Shown in pieces: positions 37,542-46,689 of a stretch of DNA of 64,000 nucleotides. The DNA comes from Paenibacillus auburnensis (GTDB taxonomy: Bacteria > Bacillota > Bacilli > Paenibacillales > Paenibacillaceae). The position numbers and the translations under genes were made by a program. The DNA is taken from positions 186,001 through 250,000 of the forward strand of contig NZ_CAKMMG010000008.1 in the NCBI RefSeq assembly GCF_927798115.1, written 5' to 3'. The notes under the pieces are model-generated. The model saw nothing but the letters and a program-made list of their open reading frames with translations, was not told the DNA's origin and did not search any database. Every line of letters starts with the position of its first letter. The stretch's first letter is position 1.

Positions 37542-38729
37542 ATGGTCACTAATAATCAACATGGCGCTTTCATTGTCCCGGAGCTTGAAGTAACCGGCCG
37601 GAAACAGGGCGTGCTAGAAGGTCTTAGTTTTGCTGTAAAGGATGTGTTCGCCGTAGCGGGGCACAGCTCTTCCGCCGGGAATCCCGGCTGGCTTCGCAGC
37701 CACGAAGCGTCTGCAGCCCATGCGGCGGCGGTGCTTAAACTGCTGGAGGCCGGAGCTTCTTTACGCGGAGCTGCTCATACGGATGAGCTGATGTATAGTC
37801 TGGGCGGCGAGAATTACCACTACGGGACACCGCTTAACCCGCGCGGGCCTGGCCGGATACCGGGCGGTTCCTCGAGCGGCTCGGCGGTGGCGGTAGCCTC
37901 CGGCGTAGCGGACTTCGCGCTCGGCACGGACACGGGCGGTTCGATCCGTGTTCCCGCATCCTATTGCGGGGTGTATGGCTTTCGGCCTACGCATGGGGCG
38001 GTAGAGATGGACGGGGTGATTCCGCTGGCCCCGGGGTTTGACACGGTGGGCTGGATGGCGGACAGTCCGGAATTGCTGCGTCGGATAGGCGAGGTACTGC
38101 TTCGTAAGGACCAGCTGCCATTACAGCAGAATAGTGACAGAATGAGCAAACTGTACATCCCTGCGGATTGCTGGGCATTGGCAGAAGCGGCAAGCTCCGA
38201 ATTCCTTCAGGAAGGCCTCCACCGGCTGCAGGCGGGAGCAGATGAATCGCTGGAAACGGTTATTTCAGCGGAAGGCTTGAAAACCTGGATGGATGTATTC
38301 AGGGAGCTGCAGGGTACAGAAATCTGGGCCACCCATGGAGCGTGGATTGAGCAGGAACAGCCGGTCTTTGGCCCGGACATTGCTGCACGCTTCACTTGGG
38401 CGGCAACCATTGCCGGGGAAGATCACAGCCGGTCCATGTCGCTGCGCCAGGAGATCACGGCCAGGCTGCGGGATCTGCTTGGGGAAGACGGATGTCTGGT
38501 CATCCCGACCGTTCCCGGACCGGCGCCGCTGCGCGGCGGTGATCTGCAGCAGCTGGAACTGAACCGCAGCGGAGCCATGATGCTCTGCTGTATTGCGGGG
38601 CTGGCGGGACTGCCGCAGATCACGCTGCCGGTTCCTGGCCCAGGCGGACTGCCGCTGGGATTGTCTGTTATCGGCGGTCACGGCCAGGATCTCCGCCTGC
38701 TCTCCTGGGTCCGGCAAAATTGGAAATAG
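37542..38729 (+). CDS. Amidase signature family hydrolase
   Basis: 395 residues, ATG 37542 behind GGAGAGGAAG. The Ser-cisSer-Lys triad is visible: Lys in SFAVKDVF, cis-Ser in TDTGGSIRVP and the nucleophile in GGSSSGSAVAVA. The overall sequence resembles the compact AMI1-like branch (GNPGWLRSHE, ASYCGVYGFRP). In Klebsiella, hpxW is clustered with an amidase-family gene (hpxY), so this protein may act on a ureido or amide intermediate such as oxalurate, but its substrate cannot be read from sequence. Second gene of the two-gene unit, ended by a terminator. Confidence 0.88.
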   Translation: MVTNNQHGAFIVPELEVTGRKQGVLEGLSFAVKDVFAVAGHSSSAGNPGWLRSHEASAAHAAAVLKLLEAGASLRGAAHTDELMYSLGGENYHYGTPLNPRGPGRIPGGSSSGSAVAVASGVADFALGTDTGGSIRVPASYCGVYGFRPTHGAVEMDGVIPLAPGFDTVGWMADSPELLRRIGEVLLRKDQLPLQQNSDRMSKLYIPADCWALAEAASSEFLQEGLHRLQAGADESLETVISAEGLKTWMDVFRELQGTEIWATHGAWIEQEQPVFGPDIAARFTWAATIAGEDHSRSMSLRQEITARLRDLLGEDGCLVIPTVPGPAPLRGGDLQQLELNRSGAMMLCCIAGLAGLPQITLPVPGPGGLPLGLSVIGGHGQDLRLLSWVRQNWK

Positions 38730-38754
38730 AAGCAAATAAACGTTGGCATACCCG

Positions 38755-38798
38755 GCTTCCGTCACTGCGTAATCACGCGGGAACGGAAGTTTTTTTTA
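38755..38798 (+). terminator. Terminator after the amidase gene
   Basis: CTTCCGT...ACGGAAG with an inner GCGT/ACGC stem, then eight T. The next 250 bp hold the pucR control region. Confidence 0.88.
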
Positions 38799-38924
38799 TT
38801 CATCCCCCGCACTCCGCGCTATTCCGGCTCCCCTCCATTATCCGTTCATAAGCCAAGAGCAGCGCCAGAATCTGGACTCGTCAGCAAATAGCAGTACAAT
38901 CGTTAATTTTTCGTGACATACGTA

Positions 38925-38938
38925 ATGTTATCTAACAT
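38925..38938. promoter_or_regulatory. Distal inverted repeat in the pucR control region
   Basis: ATGTTA-TC-TAACAT, a perfect 6-2-6 palindrome, 130 bp before the PucR start. It shares its arms with the proximal site at 38992-39010 but with shorter spacing. Confidence 0.5.
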
Positions 38939-38964
38939 AATGCACGGAATAATTAAAGTTTCTC

Positions 38965-39010
38965 TTTCAATAAGGGGTCATTTTATCTATAATGTTACAT
39001 AAAGTAACAT
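38965..39010 (+). promoter_or_regulatory. pucR promoter with overlapping operator
   Basis: TTTCAA (38965-38970), 17-bp spacer, TATAAT (38988-38993). The perfect 7-5-7 palindrome ATGTTAC-N5-GTAACAT (38992-39010) begins on the -10 box and covers the start site, the usual place for an autorepressor. Probably bound by PucR itself (inference). Confidence 0.65.
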
Positions 39011-39054
39011 AAAGACCGAATGATAATCAATGAACCTATTTGAGGAGGGGTGGC

Positions 39055-40629
39055 ATGCATCTTACCGTTGAAGAAGCGTTGTCCATTTATCCTTTATCCG
39101 AAGCAAAACTTATAGCCGGAGCTAAGGGGAAACACAGAATTGTGAAGTCGATTAATGTGATGGATGCGCCGGATATTTCGGACTGGATTAAAGAAGGGGA
39201 AATGCTGCTGACAACAGCCTATTTGATCAAAGACAGTCTGGAGGATGCGTCTGCCCTGCTGCACACCCTGAACCGCCGCGGTTCTTCTGCCTTGGGCATC
39301 AAGTTAGGCCGCTTCTGGGATACGGTCCCGGAGGAGTTGATTGCTGAAGCGGAGACGCTGAATTTTCCGCTGATTGAGCTGCCGTTCCAGTTTACGTTCT
39401 CCGATCAGATGAACGGGCTGTTTCGCGCAGAACTGTCGCGCAGCACCAGCATGCTGCAGAGCATTATGGATAAGCAGCGCAAGCTGATGCGCTTCGCGCT
39501 ACGCTCCGGACGGAGCCGTCCGCTGTTCGAGTCGGTATCTGAGGTGATTGGCTACCCGCTTGCGGTTATCAGCGCCAGGGGAGATGCGGTGTACAATAAT
39601 TCGGAGTATGAAGAACGACAGCTGCTGGAAGGCTGGCCTTGGCAGAACCGCAATCAGCGTTTTCGCATCGGTGACAGAACAGGCCTGCGGATACCGTTAA
39701 TGCAAGGGGGGAAATGCTCCGGCTATCTATTGTATTGTCCGATTGACCCGCTATTGCTGCCCGTGGAAGAGAGCTTATTTGTCCAGGGAGCTGAACTTAT
39801 TTCCTTTCATATTCATTCCGGTTATGAAGATTATTTTGAGCATGCCGAGCACCGTGAATTCAGCAGTCTCCTGCGCCGGTGCCTGAAGGGCGGATTATCC
39901 TGCAGCGAGTTGTCCCAGGCCGCAGTCAAGCTGGAAGTGACACTTATGCAATCCCCTTTTCAACTGGTGCTTACCGATACAGCTGCTATTGAAGATGACC
40001 GGCAGGGGGAGCTACTCCGGCTAAAGGAAGAATATGCGGAGCATCCTGCCCTGCGCGAACTGAATGCCATTCATGTCATCATGGATGAGGGGTTGGTATC
40101 ACTGCTGCCGGTTAGCCAGCACAGCCCTGAGCAGTTTCGTGCTCTGATAAATGAATGTTTTCACAATTTGAAGCTTGATAAGGCGTACTATCCCCGGGCG
40201 GCAGTCAGCAGTATTAAGGTGAAGCCGGAAGGACTGAAGGAGGCTTTTGCCGAGGTAAGGGAATGCATGTCGATGGTCCGGCAGTGGGGGGCGTACGGGA
40301 ATGTGGTGCATTACCGCCAGCTTGAGCTGCATCTCCTGCTGGGCCAGATTCCGGCGGATACGATGGAAAAGTATATTAACGGCAATCTGCGCGGGCTGCT
40401 CAGCCGTGAGCCGGAATATGTCAAGGAGATGCTCCATACGCTGGAGGTTTATCTGGACAATGACGGACATGTGAACGAAACCGCCAAAAAACTGTTCATT
40501 CACCGCAACACTGCCACTTACCGGATTGAGAAGCTAAGTGAGCTTCTGGATGTTGACTTCAAAAAAATTAATGACCTGATGAGGCTAAAGCTGGTATTCG
40601 TATTCCGCAAAATGCTGGAACGCGAATAA
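39055..40629 (+). CDS. pucR: PucR-type purine catabolism regulator
   Basis: 524 residues, ATG 39055 after GAGGAGGGG. The N-terminal PucR domain (about 5-125: LTVEEALSIYPLSEAKLIAG, NVMDAPDISDWIKEGEMLLTT) is followed by a middle GGDEF-like/CdaR region and a C-terminal HTH_30 DNA-binding domain (about 465-520: HVNETAKKLFIHRNTATYR). In B. subtilis PucR activates the puc genes when allantoin-type intermediates are present and represses itself. Its central place in the island and the palindromes at its promoter fit that. Followed by pucB. Confidence 0.92.
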   Translation: MHLTVEEALSIYPLSEAKLIAGAKGKHRIVKSINVMDAPDISDWIKEGEMLLTTAYLIKDSLEDASALLHTLNRRGSSALGIKLGRFWDTVPEELIAEAETLNFPLIELPFQFTFSDQMNGLFRAELSRSTSMLQSIMDKQRKLMRFALRSGRSRPLFESVSEVIGYPLAVISARGDAVYNNSEYEERQLLEGWPWQNRNQRFRIGDRTGLRIPLMQGGKCSGYLLYCPIDPLLLPVEESLFVQGAELISFHIHSGYEDYFEHAEHREFSSLLRRCLKGGLSCSELSQAAVKLEVTLMQSPFQLVLTDTAAIEDDRQGELLRLKEEYAEHPALRELNAIHVIMDEGLVSLLPVSQHSPEQFRALINECFHNLKLDKAYYPRAAVSSIKVKPEGLKEAFAEVRECMSMVRQWGAYGNVVHYRQLELHLLLGQIPADTMEKYINGNLRGLLSREPEYVKEMLHTLEVYLDNDGHVNETAKKLFIHRNTATYRIEKLSELLDVDFKKINDLMRLKLVFVFRKMLERE

Positions 40630-40694
40630 GTCCTCGGTATTGCTGAGGCGTTAATCTCAATTGCAACAGGCGCTGCCGAAAGGAGTGGAGAGCA

Positions 40695-41315
40695 TTGAAA
40701 ATAGCCGGTATTTATCTGGCAGCAGGACAGAACAGACGAACGGGCGTGCCGAAATCATCGCTGAAGCTGTCCCCGGAGGTCTCGCTTAGGAGTGTTGTGC
40801 TCAGTGAGCTTGACCGCTGCGCCCTTGAACCGCTGGTGGTTGTCGTTCGGGCAGATGATCATTTGGAATGGCTGCCTCCTGCCGGTGAACAGCGCATAAG
40901 GCGTACCGAAACCTGCCTGACTGCTCATTTGGGGCTTTCCTTTTCCCTGCGCTGCGGTCTGAATGCGATTCTGCCGATGCAGCCTGATGCTGTAGTTGTG
41001 GCTCTTGCTGATCAGCCGTTTATTACAGCGTCACTTGTGAACCGGCTGATCGGTACTTTTGAGCGGAACCCGGGACTCGATTATGTGACCAGCACCAATG
41101 AGGGAATGGTGATGCCGCCTGCTCTTTTCTCCAGAGGAATGTTTACGGTACTGCAAGGGCTGGACGGTGATAAGGGGGCGGAAGAAATTTTGTGTTCGGC
41201 TGAATATAAAGGGGTAGTTCTGGAACCGGATGCCGTCCGCCTTTTCATGGATAACGGTACGCCGTTTGATTCAGGGCAAATCCGGAACGTATGGAGTGTT
41301 CATGGGGAAAGCTGA
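40695..41315 (+). CDS. pucB: PucB/MocA-like molybdenum cofactor cytidylyltransferase
   Basis: 206 residues. Nucleotidyltransferase fold with the loop LAAGQNRRTGVPKSSL, the metal-binding ALADQPF motif and the C-terminal DIDTP-like segment replaced by DNGTPFDSG. PucB matures the molybdenum cofactor of xanthine dehydrogenase in B. subtilis. Start is TTG 40695 after GGAGTGGAG, 65 bp beyond pucR, so they may be co-transcribed. The enzyme it would serve (xanthine dehydrogenase) is not in the window. Confidence 0.82.
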   Translation: MKIAGIYLAAGQNRRTGVPKSSLKLSPEVSLRSVVLSELDRCALEPLVVVVRADDHLEWLPPAGEQRIRRTETCLTAHLGLSFSLRCGLNAILPMQPDAVVVALADQPFITASLVNRLIGTFERNPGLDYVTSTNEGMVMPPALFSRGMFTVLQGLDGDKGAEEILCSAEYKGVVLEPDAVRLFMDNGTPFDSGQIRNVWSVHGES

Positions 41316-41339
41316 CATCAAGAGATGGGTTTCAGATAA

Positions 41340-41358
41340 ATGTTATAAAATATCACAT
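41340..41358. promoter_or_regulatory. PucR-operator-like repeat upstream of the nucleoside transporter operon
   Basis: ATGTTA-N7-TCACAT has the same arm and spacing as the pucR site (ATGTTA-N7-TAACAT) with one mismatch. About 180 bp before the lipoprotein gene. Confidence 0.4.
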
Positions 41359-41435
41359 ATTTTAAGTATAATTTATCTCGTTTTAGTGCATTAGGCACAA
41401 AAAAAATCGGTCTTCTTATTACAAGGCACAAACGT

Positions 41436-41476
41436 ATGTTATATAAATTTACGTAAACGTCCGGTCTCAGTATAGT
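41436..41476 (+). promoter_or_regulatory. Promoter of the nucleoside transporter operon with a weaker operator
   Basis: TTTACG (41448-41453), 17-bp spacer, TATAGT (41471-41476). ATGTTA-N7-TTACGT (41436-41454) is a weaker copy of the pucR-type repeat and overlaps the -35 box. Confidence 0.45.
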
Positions 41477-41531
41477 AGAGATACATTAATGGTTACAGCC
41501 ATTATGAGAGATTTCCTGGAGGAGGAGAATT

Positions 41532-42704
41532 ATGAAAAGAAGGGGTCAGGGATTTACGCTAAGCTTTGTACTTGTGTTCCTGCTCGCGGTGGTACTGGCG
41601 GGCTGCGGAAGCAATAACAACGCGGCTACGAACACAGCTGCTACGGAGGCGCCGGCGGCAACGAATGCGGGAACGGCAACAGAGGCGGCAGCAACAACTG
41701 AGCCGGCTGCAAAGAAGCCGACGGTTGCTTTTGTCTACATCGGGCCTCCGGGTGACGGCGGTTATACGTATCAGCATGATCAAGGCCGTCTGTACATGGA
41801 GAAAGAGCTGGGTATTAAGGCAGACACCGTGGAGAACGTTCCAGAAAGCGCGGATGCTGAACGGATCATCACAGAGCTTGCTCAGAACCACGATATCGTA
41901 TTTACAACAAGCTTCGGATATATGGATTTTACGCTTAACGTAGCTAATAAATTTCCAAATGTAAAGTTTATGCATGCTTCCGGCTACAAAACAGCAGCGA
42001 ACATGGGAACTTACTTCGGAAAGAATTATCAAGGCAGCTATTTGGCAGGGATTGCAGCCGGCAAAATGACTAAGAACAACCAGCTTGGTTATGTCGGAGC
42101 TTTCCCGATCAGCGAAGTTATTTATAACCTTAATGCCTTTACTCTGGGCGCCCAAAGCGTAAACCCTGATGTGAAGGTCAGCGTAGTGTGGACCAACACA
42201 TGGTATGACCCTGCAACGGAACGTCAAGCCGCAATCAGCCTTTTGGATAAAGGTGCAGATGTGCTTATGGCTTATCAAGATTCTCCTGCAACACTCCAGG
42301 CAGCACAGGAACGCGGCGCATTTGCCGGAGGCAATGACTCCGATATGGGCAAATACGCTCCAGACAACTATTTGACCAACCCGGTATGGAACTGGGGTCC
42401 TTATTACACCAAGGTGGTTCAGTCCGTAATGGATGGAACCTGGACCAATGAACAATATTCCGGCGGCATGGACGATAAGATGGTCGATATTGCACCATTC
42501 GGCAACAAGGTTCCGGATGATGTGAAGGCCCTGGTAGAAGAGGCTAAGGCCAAGATTATCAGCGGCGAGCTGGATGTATTTACGGGTCCGATCTCCGATA
42601 ATCAAGGCAAAGAACAGGTTAAGGCAGGCCAGAAACTGACCCTTGAGGAAGTACTGGGTATGAACTGGCTGGCAAAAGGCGTAGAGGGCACAATCCCGCA
42701 ATAA
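41532..42704 (+). CDS. BMP-family nucleoside/purine-binding lipoprotein (NupN-like)
   Basis: 390 residues with a lipoprotein signal peptide (lipobox LAGC, Cys25) and a Thr/Ala-rich linker to about residue 62. The mature BMP/PnrA domain is clear: VAFVYIGPPGDGGYTYQHDQGR, NHDIVFTTSFGYMDFT, YQGSYLAGIAAGKMTKN and DVLMAYQDSPATLQAAQERG segments. This family binds purine nucleosides outside the membrane and delivers them to an ABC permease. It is the first gene of a four-gene transporter operon that matches B. subtilis nupNOPQ. ATG follows GGAGGAGG. Confidence 0.92.
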   Translation: MKRRGQGFTLSFVLVFLLAVVLAGCGSNNNAATNTAATEAPAATNAGTATEAAATTEPAAKKPTVAFVYIGPPGDGGYTYQHDQGRLYMEKELGIKADTVENVPESADAERIITELAQNHDIVFTTSFGYMDFTLNVANKFPNVKFMHASGYKTAANMGTYFGKNYQGSYLAGIAAGKMTKNNQLGYVGAFPISEVIYNLNAFTLGAQSVNPDVKVSVVWTNTWYDPATERQAAISLLDKGADVLMAYQDSPATLQAAQERGAFAGGNDSDMGKYAPDNYLTNPVWNWGPYYTKVVQSVMDGTWTNEQYSGGMDDKMVDIAPFGNKVPDDVKALVEEAKAKIISGELDVFTGPISDNQGKEQVKAGQKLTLEEVLGMNWLAKGVEGTIPQ

Positions 42705-42739
42705 TGTCTTAATCGTAATTTCATAATGCATGTCCTTAT

Positions 42740-42779
42740 GGGTGGGGCGGGTTCCGTTAAGAGGGAACCTTCCCCACCC
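42740..42779 (+). terminator. Intercistronic hairpin between lipoprotein and ATPase genes
   Basis: GGGTGGGG and GGGTTCC pair with GGAACC and CCCCACCC around a short loop. No T tract follows, so it probably stabilises or partly attenuates the transcript and keeps the binding protein in excess, as is common in ABC operons. Confidence 0.6.
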
Positions 42780-42812
42780 GTACTACAACTATAAGGAAAG
42801 GAGCATCCCAAA

Positions 42813-44345
42813 ATGCAGGACCATTCGGTTGAAATGCGCGGGATTGTGAAGAAATTCGGTTCTGTAACGGCAAGCGATCAAGTCGATTTTTCGGCAAACG
42901 CGGGTGAGGTTCACGCGCTGCTTGGTGAGAACGGAGCAGGTAAGAGCACAGTCATGAGCATGCTGTCAGGTGTATACCGGGCGGATGAAGGCGAAATTCT
43001 GATCCATGGCCAGACTGCCAGAATCCGTTCCCCTAAGGATGCAGCACTCCTGGGTGTCGGTATGGTATTTCAAAACTTCAGACTGGTGCAAAGTCTCACG
43101 GCAGCGGAAAATATCGTGCTTGGCGAAAAGTCGTCTTTCTGGCGGGGAAGTAAGTGGATCAAGCATAAGCATGAAGAAATTGAGGCGCTGGGAGAACGGT
43201 TTGGATTGAAATTTCCGGTTGACCGTCCTATCTGGCAATTGTCCGTGGGCGAACAGCAGCGTGTGGAGATCGTCAAGACACTGTACCGGGGGGCAGACAT
43301 TATCATTTTGGATGAACCCACCTCTGTACTTACTCCAGGAGAAGCGGAGCAGCTGTTTGAAACACTGCGGGTGATGAAGCAGGCGGGCAAGACGGTGATT
43401 ATGACTACGCATAAAATGAAAGAAGTGATGGCTTCTTCCGACCGGATTTCCGTTATGCGCAAAGGAAAGATGATTGCTACGCTGGCTACGGCGGATACGG
43501 ATGAGCTGGAACTGGCCCGGCTGATGGTAGGCAGAGAGGTAACGATCAGCCGCCAGGAGCGTGAGGTCACGCAAGGTGAGCCTTTGCTGATCGTTAACCG
43601 GCTGGATGTCTCAGCCGATCATGGCCGTAAGGCACTCGACAACCTGTCGCTAAAAGTATGTGAAGGTGAGATTGTCGGGGTTGCGGGGGTGGCCGGCAAC
43701 GGGCAGAAGGAGCTGGCAGAAGTGCTTACAGGGCTTAGAACCTGGAAGAACGGTGAGATTATTTTTGATGGCAGCAAGGTGACAACGGCTTCGGTCAGAG
43801 GAGCCATCGATTCAGGGATATCCCATGTGCCTGAGAACCGGATGAAGAGCGGTCTGGCCGGACGGCTGGGCTCGGTGGATAACTTGCTGTTCAAGTCCTA
43901 CCGCAGTGAAGAGCATTCCAAATTCGGCTTTTTGAAAGCAGCAAAGAACCGCCTATGGTCCCAGGAGCTGGTCCAGCGCTTCAATGTGAAGACGCCTGAG
44001 CTTGATACACCGGTCCAGCAATTGTCCGGCGGTAATCAGCAGAAGCTGCTGTTTGCCCGTGAGGTCAGCCATAAGCCGAAGCTGATGGTCGCAGTTCACC
44101 CTACACAGGGTCTGGATGTGGGAGCGACGGCCGGGGTGCATGAGCTGCTGATGGAGCTGCGCAGTTCAGGGAGCGGAGTGCTGCTGATCTCTGAGGATCT
44201 GGATGAGCTGCTGCAGCTGTCTGACCGGATTCTGGTTATATACAACGGTACCATCATCGGTGAAAGCGATCATGAGCACGCGGACAGAGAACAAATCGGT
44301 CTGATGATGGCCGGAATCAGGCACAGGGAGGGGAGTGCGGTATGA
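42813..44345 (+). CDS. Nucleoside ABC transporter ATPase (NupO-like, duplicated)
   Basis: 510 residues, two fused ATPase domains. The first has GENGAGKST, signature LSVGEQQR and LDEPTSVL; the second has a degenerate Walker A (GVAGNGQKE), the signature LSGGNQQK, and Walker B replaced by VAVHPTQGLD, as in the RbsA/MglA-like and nucleoside BMP-linked ATPases. Cytoplasmic motor for the two permeases downstream; the ATGA overlap with the next gene (44342-44345) shows coupling. Confidence 0.94.
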   Translation: MQDHSVEMRGIVKKFGSVTASDQVDFSANAGEVHALLGENGAGKSTVMSMLSGVYRADEGEILIHGQTARIRSPKDAALLGVGMVFQNFRLVQSLTAAENIVLGEKSSFWRGSKWIKHKHEEIEALGERFGLKFPVDRPIWQLSVGEQQRVEIVKTLYRGADIIILDEPTSVLTPGEAEQLFETLRVMKQAGKTVIMTTHKMKEVMASSDRISVMRKGKMIATLATADTDELELARLMVGREVTISRQEREVTQGEPLLIVNRLDVSADHGRKALDNLSLKVCEGEIVGVAGVAGNGQKELAEVLTGLRTWKNGEIIFDGSKVTTASVRGAIDSGISHVPENRMKSGLAGRLGSVDNLLFKSYRSEEHSKFGFLKAAKNRLWSQELVQRFNVKTPELDTPVQQLSGGNQQKLLFAREVSHKPKLMVAVHPTQGLDVGATAGVHELLMELRSSGSGVLLISEDLDELLQLSDRILVIYNGTIIGESDHEHADREQIGLMMAGIRHREGSAV

Positions 44346-45463
44346 GTCCGAAAAATGGAAGCAATTCTGCAGCAGTGGTGCTGGAGCCGGCTCCGGCTAA
44401 GACCGGTAAACGGTTCTCGCTGCGGCTGGAATACGATTCAAGCCGTACCCGCTCTCCGTGGTGGTCGCCGATTCTGTCCGTTATACTGGCGCTTCTGCTG
44501 TGTGCGATATTCATTGCTGCTAACGGGATGAGTCCGGTTACCGTATATGAAAAGATGTTCAAGGGGGCCTTCGGTACCTCCTATGGCTTCACAGAAACTA
44601 TGGTAAAAGCGATCCCGCTGCTGCTGTGCGGCCTGGGAATCGCTGTTGCTTACCGGATTTCCGTCTGGAACATCGGGGCCGAAGGACAGCTGACCGTCGG
44701 GGCGATGGCGGCTACGGCGGTTACGATTTATTTTCCGGATCTCCCGTCCTTCTGGTCGATAACGCTGATGCTGTTATTCGGTACAGCGGCAGGGGCGCTA
44801 TGGGGATTGATGACGGCTATTCCCCGGACGCACTTCGGTGTCAACGAGCTGATTACTTCATTGATGTTAAACTATGTGGCGCTGCTGGCCCTGGATTATG
44901 TGGTATTCGGCCCCTGGAAGGATCCGAAGGGCTTCAATTTCCCGGGATCACCGATGTTTACAGCTGCCCAGTCTTTACCTGTCCTTGGAACAACAAGACT
45001 GCATATCGGGCTGATTTTTGGGCTTGTCGCGGTAGTCATCTATTATTTGATGGTTAAGTTTACCCGCTGGGGTTATGAGCTGCGGCTGATTGGGGCCAAT
45101 CCGACAGCTGCGCGTTATGCGGGCATTCATATTAAACGGCATATTATTATCGTTATGCTGATCAGCGGCGGGCTGGCCGGAATTGCCGGTATGGCTGAGG
45201 TTTCGGGAGTGACGCACAAGCTGATGCAGGGGATTTCACCCGGCTACGGCTACACTGCAATTATCGTCGCCTGGCTTGCCAAGCTGAACCCGCTCGGTCT
45301 GATCATCACCTCTGTTCTATTCGGAGGACTGATCGTCGGCGGCTATAGTGTACAGACCATTGGACTGCCTTCGTCAATTTCTGAAATGCTGCAGGGCTCG
45401 ATCCTGTTCTTCCTGATAGCCGGCGATATGATTCACCGTTTCCGCATCCGCCGGAGCGCATAA
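44342..45463 (+). CDS. Nucleoside ABC transporter permease 1 (NupP-like)
   Basis: 373 residues, about ten hydrophobic helices with an N-terminal polar extension. BPD_transp_2 family: VAYRISVWNIGAEGQL, GVNELITSLMLNYVAL, GANPTAARYAGIHIKR. Larger than its partner by the N-terminal loop, as in NupP. Forms a heterodimeric channel with the next gene product. Overlaps the ATPase gene by 4 bp. Confidence 0.94.
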   Translation: MSPKNGSNSAAVVLEPAPAKTGKRFSLRLEYDSSRTRSPWWSPILSVILALLLCAIFIAANGMSPVTVYEKMFKGAFGTSYGFTETMVKAIPLLLCGLGIAVAYRISVWNIGAEGQLTVGAMAATAVTIYFPDLPSFWSITLMLLFGTAAGALWGLMTAIPRTHFGVNELITSLMLNYVALLALDYVVFGPWKDPKGFNFPGSPMFTAAQSLPVLGTTRLHIGLIFGLVAVVIYYLMVKFTRWGYELRLIGANPTAARYAGIHIKRHIIIVMLISGGLAGIAGMAEVSGVTHKLMQGISPGYGYTAIIVAWLAKLNPLGLIITSVLFGGLIVGGYSVQTIGLPSSISEMLQGSILFFLIAGDMIHRFRIRRSA

Positions 45464-45525
45464 GCAGCGCCTTTCAACTATCAGAACGTATATTATCGCG
45501 GGGATTTTGAGAAGGGAGTTTACCT

Positions 45526-46455
45526 ATGGATTTCACTACACAGTTATTAATAGCCGCAATCTCTGCCGGAACCCCGCTGCTGCTGGCTACGCTGGGAGGT
45601 ATTCTGAACGAACGTGCGGGCATAATCCAGCTTGGCGCAGAGGGACTGATGCTGATGGGGGCAGTGACCACCTGTATCGTCTATATCCGCAGCGGCAATC
45701 TCCTGCTGGCGCTCCTTGCGGCTATAGCGGTCACCGCAGTGCTCGGAATGGTGCATTCGTTCCTCTGTGTGACGCTGCGGGCGAACCAGACGATGTCCGG
45801 GCTTGCCATGACCCTGTTCGGCAGCGGCCTCAGCGCTTATCTGGGCAAGTCGATCAGCGGCCTGCCGCTGCCGGGGACTTCGCCCAAGCTGAACCTCAGC
45901 TGGCTGAACGGGATACCGGTCATCGGGGATATTTTCGGCCGGATGGATTATTTGACCTGGTTCAGCCTGCTGCTGGTACTGGTGCTGCATCTGCTGATCC
46001 ATCACACCTCCTGGGGGCTGCATCTGCGGGCCGTAGGGGATAGCCCGGCGACTGCTGATGTTATGGGCATCCGTGTCCAGCTGATCCGCTACAGCTATGT
46101 AACGGCCGGTGCTGCACTGATTGGCTTAGCGGGGGCGGATATGGTGCTGGCTTACGCGCCGACCTGGAATGAAGGCCTTACGGCCGGACGCGGCTGGATT
46201 GCCGTCGGGCTGGTTATCTTCGCCAGATGGAATCCGCTGCGCGCGCTCTTCTGCGCTTATTTCTTCGGTGCACTCGATTCGCTCGGCTTCCGCATCCAAC
46301 TGCTGGGCAGCGTGGTTCCGTCTTATTTCCTAAAGATGATCCCTTATATCGTAACGATTCTGGTGCTGATGTATCTCGGCTACCGCAATCGTAACAAGCC
46401 TTCAGGTACCCCGGAATCGCTGGGCACACCTTATGTCCGTGAGCAGCGGCTCTAA
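45526..46455 (+). CDS. Nucleoside ABC transporter permease 2 (NupQ-like)
   Basis: 309 residues, BPD_transp_2 family with about nine helices: ISAGTPLLLATLGGILNERAG, EGLMLMGAV, LRANQTMSGLAMTLFG, GDSPATADVMGI. Partner of the permease 63 bp upstream. The ATG sits behind GAAGGGAG. Last gene of the transporter operon; 234 bp without an obvious terminator separates it from uraD, so read-through into the degradative genes is possible. Confidence 0.94.
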   Translation: MDFTTQLLIAAISAGTPLLLATLGGILNERAGIIQLGAEGLMLMGAVTTCIVYIRSGNLLLALLAAIAVTAVLGMVHSFLCVTLRANQTMSGLAMTLFGSGLSAYLGKSISGLPLPGTSPKLNLSWLNGIPVIGDIFGRMDYLTWFSLLLVLVLHLLIHHTSWGLHLRAVGDSPATADVMGIRVQLIRYSYVTAGAALIGLAGADMVLAYAPTWNEGLTAGRGWIAVGLVIFARWNPLRALFCAYFFGALDSLGFRIQLLGSVVPSYFLKMIPYIVTILVLMYLGYRNRNKPSGTPESLGTPYVREQRL

Positions 46456-46689
46456 GAGAAAGAAAGCAGGCAGGTAATAGAGACTTCACTTATCGTTTGG
46501 TGCTATAATCATTCCAATCTTCCATTTCTTGTAGTTCGAACATCTAACCAGCAGAGAAATCGGCATTTCCGGCGCAGAGTAAAAGTAGATGACTTGAATA
46601 CAGCAAATGGACTTTTTTTACCCTTTTACAGAGAATAATATTGAATTAGTAGAAAAATATGTATAAATGGGCGAAAGCGGGGCGGGAAT

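Noticed and set aside
41559..42731. Minus-strand frame of 390 codons opposite the BMP lipoprotein gene
   Set aside because: Shadow of a strongly supported plus-strand gene; no start signals and no recognisable domain.
46456..46689. B. subtilis-type PucR box before uraD
   Set aside because: I found only partial resemblance to WWWCNTTGGTTAA (around 46499-46510, with an inserted base), not enough to call.
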